This document shows, piece by piece, positions 1-4,987 of a DNA stretch of 6,388 nucleotides. Made by a program: the position numbers and the translations under genes. Positions within the stretch are counted from its first letter, which is position 1, and each line of letters starts with the position of its first letter. Source of the DNA: Granulicella sp. (GTDB taxonomy: Bacteria; Acidobacteriota; Terriglobia; Terriglobales; Acidobacteriaceae); contig PKWK01000055.1 in NCBI GenBank assembly GCA_003133205.1, positions 36,135 through 42,522 of the forward strand. The letters are read 5' to 3'. Below the pieces are notes generated by a model, which made no database searches, was not told the DNA's origin, and saw only the letters and a program-made list of their open reading frames with translations.

Positions 1-441
1 CACGCCGATGGGCATCTTGTAGAGCAGGATGTTTTCGCCGGGGCGGTCGCTCGGGATGATCTCGCCCTCATAGCGCCGGGCAAACTCCGCCATGTAATCC
101 AGGTAGTCGGCCGAGAAGTCCACCTCGGTCTGGGCGAGGGAGAGAATCTTGCCCTGCTCCTCGGTGATGACGCGGGCCAGAGCTTCGCGGTTGGCGCGAA
201 CCAGCGTGGCGATCTCTCGCAGGCAGCCCGCCCGGCGGATGGCCGGCAGTGCGGCCCAGTTCTTCTGCGCCTCTTCGGCGGCGAGCACAGCCCGGTTCAC
301 GTCCTCGACCGTGCAGGCTGGAAATTCGGAGATCACTTCCTCAGTTGCGGGGTTTACGACCGGCAGCGTATTGGAAGACGCCACAAATTCACCGTCGATC
401 AGCATCTCATAGCGTTTGAGATTTGCCTCAGTTGCGCCCAT
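1..441 (-). CDS. aldA: Aldehyde dehydrogenase, AldA (lactaldehyde/glycolaldehyde dehydrogenase) type, N-terminal part
   Basis: This is a cytosolic NAD-dependent aldehyde dehydrogenase that oxidises small hydroxyaldehydes such as lactaldehyde and glycolaldehyde to the acids. Only the first 147 codons are in the window; the gene runs off the left edge, so the catalytic Cys and Glu (near residues 250-290 in a roughly 480-residue family) cannot be seen. The visible part matches the AldA N-terminus as I remember it from E. coli: VVNPATEEVI near residue 28, a W-x-ALPAI-R segment near residue 63, DYLDYMAEFARRYEGEI near residue 110, then SDRPGENILLYK. The last of these is a strong AldA-like signature leading to the pre-catalytic region. 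The ATG at 441 is preceded by a purine-rich AGGGAGAAGGGA stretch about nine bases upstream, a good ribosome binding site. The gene reads away from the tRNA fragment and looks like backbone DNA. The family is sure; the exact substrate is inferred. Confidence 0.93.
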   Translation of the reverse strand, partial: MGATEANLKRYEMLIDGEFVASSNTLPVVNPATEEVISEFPACTVEDVNRAVLAAEEAQKNWAALPAIRRAGCLREIATLVRANREALARVITEEQGKILSLAQTEVDFSADYLDYMAEFARRYEGEIIPSDRPGENILLYKMPIGV

Positions 442-823
442 GGCAAAAAAGTCCCTTCTCCCTACATCACCCCGGTGCGGGTTTCATACACCGACGGAGC
501 CGGGTAGATAGTAGTTCTTTCCCCCACGAATGGGAATAGGAGAAGCTTCTCCAATAACGAAGCCGCCCCGGCGACGACCGGAAAAGAGCCGATTGCCGCC
601 GGGGTTGGCCTGCATTCTTCGTTAAGGCACGGCGAGAGGTTAGTGTGCAACTCAATGTTACCGTCCGGTGCCTTTCAATGCTCCCATACGCCCCTGAAGG
701 CAAGGGCTGGCCATCCTTTAAGTGGAACGCGAACGGTTTTTTCGTCTTGGCATGCGTATAAAGGAATGCCTATATTCAGATGGCTGATGTCATCCCGTAA
801 GTTATTTAGAATGAATGAGTAAA
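442..823. other. Intergenic region between aldA-type gene and tRNA fragment
   Basis: I see no credible gene here. The short minus-strand frames at 462-703 have no family signature and no ribosome binding site. The stretch next to 441 must carry the leader, and probably the promoter, of the aldehyde dehydrogenase gene. It contains a perfect 14-base palindrome (539-552) and a 7-bp inverted repeat (CCCCGGC at 566-572 with GCCGGGG at 598-604). The part near 700-823 is noticeably more AT-rich. No convincing -35/-10 pair could be fixed by eye. Confidence 0.5.
539..552. repeat. 14-bp perfect palindrome upstream of the aldA-type gene
   Basis: GGAGAAGCTTCTCC is perfectly self-complementary and lies about 100 bases upstream of the aldehyde dehydrogenase start codon. 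That is a possible position for a dimeric regulator's operator. No regulator gene is in view, so the role is conjecture and chance is possible. Confidence 0.3.
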
Positions 824-868
824 TGGTGGACGCGGCAGGGATCGAACCTGCGACCAGTCGATTAAGAG
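824..868 (-). pseudogene. tRNA-Lys(CUU) 3' fragment, probable integration attachment site
   Basis: Read on the minus strand, these 45 bases are exactly tRNA positions 32-76. They are a 7-base anticodon loop CTCTTAA (anticodon CTT, 866-864), the 3' side of the anticodon stem TCGAC, a five-base variable loop TGGTC, a perfect T arm GCAGG-TTCGATC-CCTGC, the 3' acceptor strand CGCGTCC, discriminator A and an encoded CCA. The 5' half is absent. The bases beyond 868 do not restore the anticodon stem (27-31 would need GTCGA), and there is no D arm and no GGACGCG acceptor strand. A fragment starting at the anticodon loop and running to the tRNA 3' end is the usual core of a tyrosine-integrase attachment site. 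By orientation, inserted DNA lies on the right, and the intact tRNA-Lys should lie past the right window edge. A spurious plus-strand frame (starting MVDAAGIEPATSRLR) across it is a known artefact of tRNA genes. Confidence 0.85.
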
Positions 869-1114
869 TTAGAAGCAGTCCGCGCGCTATCTATATTCAT
901 AACATCAACTTGTTCAATAACATACACTCGATTGCCCGCACGGATGGACGCTCTTCTATTTGCTCGTTTTGCTCAGTATTTCTCACGTTGTTGCACCGTG
1001 TTTCCCACAAAATTCCCACAGTAGTACGAAGCCTGTCGTAGAAGCCAGGTGCTCCGGGAGCTTGGCTTGCTGCGCACTGCTTTCCAGCCTCATAGCAGGT
1101 GTAACCTTACTTCC
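869..1114. other. Non-coding junction next to the attachment site
   Basis: No intact gene is visible between the tRNA fragment and the first plus-strand gene. The segment 869-960 is AT-rich compared with its surroundings, as attachment regions of integrated elements often are. On the minus strand a frame stays open from 1106 down to a TGA at 899-897, with a segment PGFYDRLRTTVGILWETR but no plausible start codon. It lies where an integrase gene would be expected to end, yet I see none of the catalytic Arg-His-x-x-Arg-Tyr signature, so I do not call an integrase remnant. Confidence 0.4.
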
Positions 1115-1507
1115 ATGCCCGCCTCGCCTACACCGCCAGATCAGTTTGAGCAGATGTTTGCGGAGATGGATACTCCAGAATCGAAGTTGAAGTTCGAGGA
1201 GGACCATCGGTTTCTGCGGGAAGTGGTCTACGCAGGCCTTCGGGACTTGAACATCGGCTTTGACTCCCCGCAAATCGGTCACTTCTCTCCGGCTGACTTC
1301 CTGACCGTGATCGGTCGCTGCGAGTCCCTGCATGTCCGCGTGATTGGCATCGAGGTCTTCACAACTGATGTTAAGCCTCCGTGCAAGGTTGGGTTTCTCG
1401 AGGTCGAAATCTCTCCCGAAGACGGGTATGAGTGGGCGCGGCGCCTGGTGCAGAGGTATCAGGGTAAGCCCAACATTACCGTCTGCGCTACGTTTGGGGT
1501 GCCGTAA
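1115..1507 (+). CDS. Hypothetical protein, 130 residues
   Basis: I do not recognise a family. The protein looks genuine: its composition is balanced and acidic-helical at the start (FEQMFAEMDTPESKLKFEEDHRFLREVVYAGLRDL), followed by alternating strand-like and helical segments (VRVIGIEVFTT, KVGFLEVEIS, EDGYEWARRLVQRY, NITVCATFGVP). This suggests a small soluble alpha/beta domain with no signal peptide or membrane segment. The frame is open from 1049, but I chose the ATG at 1115 because the upstream residues (LGLLRTAFQPHSRCNL) look non-coding. No strong ribosome binding site precedes it, and the ATG at 1154 (MFAEMDTP) is an alternative. It is the first gene inside the presumed island and may be co-transcribed with the next gene. 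A role such as an orphan immunity protein would be guesswork. Confidence 0.65.
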   Translation: MPASPTPPDQFEQMFAEMDTPESKLKFEEDHRFLREVVYAGLRDLNIGFDSPQIGHFSPADFLTVIGRCESLHVRVIGIEVFTTDVKPPCKVGFLEVEISPEDGYEWARRLVQRYQGKPNITVCATFGVP

Positions 1508-1560
1508 CGCATGTGCGGTAGGACACGGACGCAAAGACTCCAGAGTCGTAGGCTTTAGCT

Positions 1561-1833
1561 ATGCAACGTGGAATCGAGTCCAAGAAACCTCAATGTGACA
1601 TGAAGCCACGGGACGCAGTAATCAGCTTCCAATGCTTCTCACCCAACTTCGTTCAGGTGCGCGAAACAATCGACGGCGAAAGCCTCCTTCATCAAGAAGT
1701 CCAACAACACCCCGATGTTGTGACCGAAATCGAAGCGAGATACATATTCTTTGCGAACGAGGCAGACATTGCGAGGAAACTGGTCGCGAGCGGTCGTTCC
1801 TGTGTCCTCAACGTCTACTTTCGGGAGGCTTAG
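1561..1833 (+). CDS. Hypothetical protein, 77-90 residues
   Basis: This is an unknown small soluble protein. The part from MKPRDAVISFQCF onward looks protein-like: strands (VISFQCF, FVQVRETI, SCVLNVYF) alternate with two helices (LLHQEVQQHPDVVTEIEARYIFF, EADIARKLVAS). The start is uncertain. The frame opens with an ATG at 1561, and a second ATG at 1600 fits the foldable part better, but neither has a clear ribosome binding site. It follows the previous gene by 53 bases on the same strand, so a two-gene unit ending at the hairpin at 2022-2060 is plausible. A longer minus-strand frame (1639-2220) covers the same DNA but has irregular, shadow-like composition. Confidence that this is expressed is moderate. 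Confidence 0.5.
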   Translation: MQRGIESKKPQCDMKPRDAVISFQCFSPNFVQVRETIDGESLLHQEVQQHPDVVTEIEARYIFFANEADIARKLVASGRSCVLNVYFREA

Positions 1834-2178
1834 CCTGCCTTCAGGTAGCCCAGATGACGCCGACTTGATGGCAGACGGAAGTGCTATTGAACAGGTGCAA
1901 GGTGTCCGAGATTCTGTAGGAGTCCTGATGGAGAGAATAACCTCTGGGGGACGAAAAAATGATCCACTGTAAGAACTAACATCGTTGTCCCTGCGTTCAC
2001 ATGAACCGCATCGGTACAACGAAACCCTTCTCTCAGGGGTCCACTGGGAGAAGGGGTTTTGCTGCTTGGCGCGGCTCCGGATCACCTTGGCAAATTGGCC
2101 CACCCCTGGACTTGCTGCATCCTTTACGACGCCGGGGAGATGACGCCTGTTGAAAATGGATAGCAGCCTTAAGACAGT
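1834..2178. other. Intergenic region containing a terminator-like hairpin
   Basis: There is no credible gene in these 345 bases. The only structure I can support is the hairpin listed separately at 2022-2060. The remainder presumably holds the promoter of the small gene at 2179, but I cannot fix its elements. Confidence 0.5.
2022..2060 (+). terminator. Probable intrinsic terminator
   Basis: AAACCCTTCTC (2022-2032) pairs with GAGAAGGGGTTT (2048-2059), leaving one bulged base. The stem can be extended inward by TCA against TGG with one wobble pair. The stem is followed by only a short T-run (2057-2060), so strength is uncertain. It lies about 190 bases downstream of the stop at 1833 and would end transcription of the two small plus-strand genes, insulating the next gene. 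Confidence 0.55.
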
Positions 2179-2394
2179 ATGCCTATACCTTCCAAGCCAT
2201 GTAACGGAGACCTCAGCCAAGAAACGCAGCAGCTACTCTGCAAGAAAAGAAGCCGTGCGCGATGGGGTACCTACCGTTGTGAGGTATGCGGACGGAAGGT
2301 TGGCGTTCAGGAAGTCGGCGGGCAATGGATTGCAGAGCAGCACTGGCCTTCGATCGTGTATGTACCCAGAGATAAAGACGGGCGCACCCTGTAG
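2179..2394 (+). CDS. Small protein with one CxxC pair, 71 residues
   Basis: This is an unrecognised small protein. Its second half looks real: TYRCEVCGRKVGVQEVGGQWIAEQHWPSIVYV has a CxxC pair (Cys34, Cys37) and then strand-turn-strand with a conserved-looking W and an EQHWPS segment (His55). With Cys21 or His55 it could make an incomplete zinc-binding knuckle. The family is unknown and the metal site is an inference. The N-terminal 20 residues look non-conserved, so the true start may lie further in. No strong ribosome binding site precedes the ATG. It sits 126 bases upstream of the exported-protein gene on the same strand, and overlapping frames on both strands lack such a motif. Confidence 0.5.
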   Translation: MPIPSKPCNGDLSQETQQLLCKKRSRARWGTYRCEVCGRKVGVQEVGGQWIAEQHWPSIVYVPRDKDGRTL

Positions 2395-2503
2395 ACCCGC
2401 GAGTCGGCAATGTCCGCAACAACGAGCCCGGCTTGTGCGATACATACGAATGCCCACCGAACTCGGCGTGAGAGGAGATGCTCCATTAGAATCGGAACTG
2501 AAA

Positions 2504-2510
2504 AAGGGAG
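2504..2510 (+). promoter_or_regulatory. Ribosome binding site that fixes the 2521 start
   Basis: AAGGGAG lies ten bases before the ATG at 2521. The frame is open from an earlier ATG at 2410, but those 37 extra residues would bury the signal peptide, so this site decides the start. Confidence 0.6.
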
Positions 2511-2520
2511 ACTGTCAGGG

Positions 2521-3645
2521 ATGCGATCCTTTTGTCGGTTCTTGCGCAGAATCAGGGCTTCATGCGTCTTTTCGATTGTGGCCTTCGGGGTGATGTCGGC
2601 GGGCATTCCTGCGGCCAATGCTGCGGGGCTGCTGGCGGCAGCAGGAGTTGGATCGGCGGGGTTGACGGAAGCGATGTCCCCGCAGAATGTGCCCTCTGCG
2701 CAGCCGCCGGTGCAGGAACCCGCGCCGATTGTACGACAGCCGCCGGAGCCACAACCTGGGCAAGCTCGCGGAACTCAGGAGCAGAATGCTGGTTCGCAGA
2801 CGTTGCCGTCGAACTACGATCCCGCTTTGTTTCAGAAGCCTATCCCGAAGGATCAACTTGCGTTTCTGAATCAGTTTGCGGGAGCCCCTTCGGATCAGTT
2901 ATATCGGGACAAGCAGTTTCGCAAGTTGATGCACAGCTTTGTTCCCGACTGCACGTTTCACTATGGGGTGGATAAGTCACTGTCCGACGCGCTCGACGAG
3001 GTGATCAAGGGCTCGAAGGAGCCGGTGCAGATTCGCGAAGGGCGATATGTGATGCTCTCCGGGCACCTGGGACAGTACCTGGCGGGCAAGGGATTTCTCT
3101 GGATCGATATGCAGGATGGGATTGGGCTGGGCGGGTTCTATTTCCATCCGACAAATGGCGAGCCGACGCCTTCGGTGAACATCTTCTCGAAGCAGGTGGT
3201 GAAGGAGAGGCTACTTGATTGGAGCGAACTGCCGCCAGCGTTTGCGGAGGACGAGGTCGAGTGGTCGCAGGAGGAGCGCCTTCCGCCGCTCACGACGCGG
3301 TACTTCATTACCGGCTCGAATAAGAAGATCCTGCTGGAGCATGATGAGGACTATTGCTCGCCCGTGGCTGGGCCGGGGTACAACGATTGCGAAAAGATGA
3401 ATGCGGACGCATCGGACATCGACATGGATGCGGCTTCTTACTTGGAGCAGACGCACCATGTGACGAATGCGACCGCGTGGATGATCACCGGAGCGGACCA
3501 GGTTGCCTGGATCCAGGTGCGCGACACGACCTGTGGGGGCGTGCTGAACCCGCTTGGATGCCATATCCGGATGACGCGGGAGCGGACGCATGTGATCCTG
3601 CACGCGCCTCCGCCGCATCCAGTGGCGCATCCGGTTCATAGGTAG
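2521..3645 (+). CDS. Exported protein with C-terminal lysozyme-inhibitor LprI-like (DUF1311) domain, 374 residues
   Basis: This is a predicted periplasmic or secreted protein. Residues 1-35 form a Sec-type signal peptide: Arg-rich start (RFLRRIR), hydrophobic core (CVFSIVAFGVMSAGI) and cleavage motif ANAA before Gly36. Residues 50-95 are a Pro/Gln-rich linker (QPPVQEPAPIVRQPPEPQPG). Residues about 97-260 are a domain I do not recognise, including a GKGFLWIDMQDGIGLGGFYF strand region. Residues about 275-362 resemble the LprI/DUF1311 family: YC, then YNDCEKM, then ADQVAWIQVRDTTC, then GCHIRMTRERTHVIL. These match the family's N-x-x-C, Q-x-AW-x-x-x-RD-x-x-C and T-R-x-R pattern. Cys279, 290, 338 and 347 could form two disulfides. 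LprI-type proteins are reported to inhibit lysozyme, so protection against muramidases is a possible role, not shown here. The tail is His/Pro-rich. The gene stands alone on its strand with its own ribosome binding site. Confidence 0.8.
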   Translation: MRSFCRFLRRIRASCVFSIVAFGVMSAGIPAANAAGLLAAAGVGSAGLTEAMSPQNVPSAQPPVQEPAPIVRQPPEPQPGQARGTQEQNAGSQTLPSNYDPALFQKPIPKDQLAFLNQFAGAPSDQLYRDKQFRKLMHSFVPDCTFHYGVDKSLSDALDEVIKGSKEPVQIREGRYVMLSGHLGQYLAGKGFLWIDMQDGIGLGGFYFHPTNGEPTPSVNIFSKQVVKERLLDWSELPPAFAEDEVEWSQEERLPPLTTRYFITGSNKKILLEHDEDYCSPVAGPGYNDCEKMNADASDIDMDAASYLEQTHHVTNATAWMITGADQVAWIQVRDTTCGGVLNPLGCHIRMTRERTHVILHAPPPHPVAHPVHR

Positions 3646-3661
3646 GGCACGTCATCAATCG

Positions 3662-3691
3662 CGCAATTAATTGCGGGCACTCCTGTGCCCG
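3662..3691. repeat. Two adjoining palindromes after the exported-protein gene
   Basis: CGCAATTAATTGCG (3662-3675) is a perfect 14-base palindrome. It runs straight into CGGGCAC-TCCT-GTGCCCG (3674-3691), a 7-bp stem with a 4-base loop. They begin 16 bases after the stop at 3645. The second hairpin could stop transcription or protect the mRNA end, but there is no T-run after it, so I do not call it an intrinsic terminator. Confidence 0.5.
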
Positions 3692-3708
3692 GTGCTGGAT
3701 CCATTCAG

Positions 3709-3732
3709 TGCCGAGAGCGTACCACGGCAGGG
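3709..3732 (+). repeat. 24-bp direct repeat, copy A
   Basis: This 24-base stretch with core GCGTACCACGGCAGGG matches 4430-4453 at 23 of 24 positions in the same orientation, 721 bases away. The only difference is G at 3715 against A at 4436. Similarity ends sharply at both sides. It lies outside the stop codon of the SRAP gene and overlaps the hairpin starting at 3730. Together with the flanking hairpins it looks like a member of a dispersed intergenic palindromic repeat family. Confidence 0.7.
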
Positions 3733-3774
3733 ACGCCGGTCGTCCCTTCGGCATGACCAGGGATGTGCCTGGTC
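3730..3774. repeat. Pair of small perfect hairpins
   Basis: GGGACG-CCGGT-CGTCCC (3730-3746) and GACCAGG-GATGTG-CCTGGTC (3755-3774, partly read as stem positions 3755-3761 and 3768-3774) are perfect stem-loops eight bases apart. They start inside repeat copy A. The spacing of two short GC-rich hairpins resembles repetitive extragenic palindromic elements. No transposase is near. Confidence 0.5.
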
Positions 3775-3890
3775 CCGGCGAGAGCGTCTGCGTGAACGGG
3801 CGTTAGATGATGCGCTCGAAGAGGGCGACATTGAATTGTCGTACAAGCTCCGCCGCTCCGGCATGCACTCCGCCGCCGCCCTCAGAGCCT

Positions 3891-4430
3891 TTACAGCGCG
3901 TCCGTGAACGCCGGGCAGGGAATGACACGCCCGGGCATGCGATCGTGGATGGTGCTCATTGCGGCGCTGGCCTTTACGGTGATGATTGAGAAGCTCTGCA
4001 ACCAGTCGCCAGCCGGATTCTTCCAGGCGTCCCACAAACCAGCGAGGGCATACAGCGGCTCGTCCCGTAGAGTGAAGCGGAAGGGTACTTTGTCGGGCTT
4101 GCGCCCCCACTCGTAGTAGCCGGAGACGGGCACGAGACACCGGCGCTTGTGCAGTGGGACGCGCCAGAGATCGCTCTTGGTGAGATTCTCGCTCCTGGCG
4201 TTGAAGGTGGAGCGTGTAGGATCAGGTCCGCTCGAGCCAAATCCGACCAAGCCCCAGCGCATGCCGACCAGCTCGCGGGCTCCGGTGTCGCGGCCCTGCC
4301 GGATGACGGGCTGGGTGGTACTGGGTGCAATGTTGTAGCCAGGCGGAAACGGCTCATTGGTTGCCGCAGGGGAATGGAAGTGGTCAACGATCGTCTGCTT
4401 GTCGGCGATTCGGTAGTAGCGCCCGCACAT
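3891..4430 (-). CDS. yedK: SRAP-family protein (YedK/HMCES type), 179 residues, C-terminus shortened
   Basis: SRAP proteins covalently trap abasic sites in single-stranded DNA through the N-terminal Cys and so shield DNA damage during replication. All key residues are present: Cys2 in MCGRYYRI, the asparagine of YNIAP (Asn33), Arg79 in FNARSE, Glu107 in the GYYEW motif and His162 in IHDRMP. The frame is open up to 4679, but the chemistry needs Met removed from Cys2, so the start must be the ATG at 4430. Family members usually run to about 220-230 residues. Here, after HDRMP, the protein ends within 13 unusual residues (GRVIPCPAFTDAL), and no other frame downstream restores the usual ending. 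The gene may therefore be 3'-truncated; activity is possible because the active-site residues are kept. There is no ribosome binding site: the bases before the ATG are repeat copy B. The zinc-ribbon gene lies 139 bases upstream on the same strand. Confidence 0.87.
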   Translation of the reverse strand: MCGRYYRIADKQTIVDHFHSPAATNEPFPPGYNIAPSTTQPVIRQGRDTGARELVGMRWGLVGFGSSGPDPTRSTFNARSENLTKSDLWRVPLHKRRCLVPVSGYYEWGRKPDKVPFRFTLRDEPLYALAGLWDAWKNPAGDWLQSFSIITVKASAAMSTIHDRMPGRVIPCPAFTDAL

Positions 4431-4453
4431 GCCGAAAGCGTACCACGGCAGGG
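4430..4453 (+). repeat. 24-bp direct repeat, copy B, abutting the SRAP start codon
   Basis: This matches 3709-3732 at 23 of 24 positions. Its first base is the last base of the plus-strand CAT that encodes the SRAP start codon, so the repeat occupies the place where the ribosome binding site should be. Unlike copy A, no small hairpin follows it; the flank reads CCCTGGTGTGG. Confidence 0.7.
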
Positions 4454-4569
4454 CCCTGGTGTGGATCCCCACCCGAGTCGGGCCGATCAGCGTCCGGCAA
4501 TCGGCTTCGATGAAATGGACGCCCATCACCACCCATAGTGTTGGAAGTTGAGCAAGACCGTGGTACTGC

Positions 4570-4815
4570 TCACCAGCCGCCCGTCCGTCTCCGCGTGATG
4601 GATACCTGTTGCTGTACGAGATGGCTGTCAGGGAAGCCCAGATACACCTCTGAGGGCCGGTAGCGGCGCAACTCTCCACATAGCGAGCATTGGACTACCA
4701 GATTGCCTCTGGGGAACTCCTGAGCGCCGGCTGGGATGCTGCGGGTGCATTTCTTGCACGTCACCACATAGGTGGTTGGCCTGACCGCTCCTTGTTGGCA
4801 GTAGTGCATTGACAT
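4570..4815 (-). CDS. Small zinc-ribbon protein with two CxxC pairs, 81 residues
   Basis: The protein has CKKC (Cys20, Cys23) and CSLC (Cys43, Cys46) with 19 residues between, a zinc-ribbon layout expected to bind one zinc ion. After the second pair comes GELRRYRPSEVYLGFPDSHLV, a compact conserved-looking strand/helix. Many small bacterial proteins of this shape are annotated only as hypothetical; nucleic-acid or protein binding is typical of zinc ribbons but nothing here shows which. I used the ATG at 4815. A second ATG two codons later is equally possible, and neither has a convincing ribosome binding site. The C-terminal VSITRRRTGGW is basic. It lies upstream of the SRAP gene on the same strand, so co-transcription is possible. 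Confidence 0.7.
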   Translation of the reverse strand: MSMHYCQQGAVRPTTYVVTCKKCTRSIPAGAQEFPRGNLVVQCSLCGELRRYRPSEVYLGFPDSHLVQQQVSITRRRTGGW

Positions 4816-4987
4816 GGGAGAAGAATAAGCGAATACTCAAAGCCTGTCATCCACAGATGTGGGGAGCTGACTTCAATCTCGCCGGTCGCCAAGCAATCGA
4901 GAAAGGTCTAACGATGGGCACGCGTAGCCTCGTCTTTGGTTTGGTGCTCTCTCGCAGTCCCGAGCGAGTGAAAGTGAGCCGAGTAAC

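Noticed and set aside
462..703. Two short minus-strand frames upstream of the aldA-type gene
   Set aside because: Neither has a ribosome binding site or domain, and they cover the palindromic leader region.
823..1041. Plus-strand frame of 72 residues beginning MVDAAGIEPATSRLR
   Set aside because: It reads through the reverse complement of the tRNA-Lys fragment. This opening is a recurrent false protein produced by tRNA genes.
983..1534. Minus-strand frame of 183 residues
   Set aside because: It mirrors the gene at 1115-1507 for most of its length and its composition (many Arg, His, Pro, Leu) is that of a shadow frame.
1639..2220. Minus-strand frame of 193 residues over the gene at 1561-1833
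   Set aside because: It runs through the terminator-like hairpin, is rich in Arg/Ser/Pro and shows no domain or ribosome binding site. The plus-strand frame looks more like a folded protein.
3671..3907. Plus-strand frame ending in ERLRERALDDALEEGDIELSYKLRRSGM
   Set aside because: The end looks helical and protein-like, but the frame begins inside the palindrome cluster and repeat and has no ribosome binding site or family signature. It also overlaps the SRAP stop tail to tail.
3667..4140. Continuation of the SRAP C-terminus in another frame (single frameshift)
   Set aside because: Neither alternative frame after the HDRMP codons shows the family's usual C-terminal segment, so one frameshift does not explain the short end.
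3709..4453. CRISPR array or insertion-sequence ends
   Set aside because: There are only two copies of the 24-bp repeat, 697 bases apart with a gene between, so this is not a CRISPR array. The copies are direct, not inverted, and there is no transposase.
4431..4679. An 83-residue N-terminal extension of the SRAP protein
   Set aside because: The SRAP mechanism needs Cys2 exposed after Met removal, so the extended start would inactivate the protein. The extension also overlaps the zinc-ribbon gene and the repeat.
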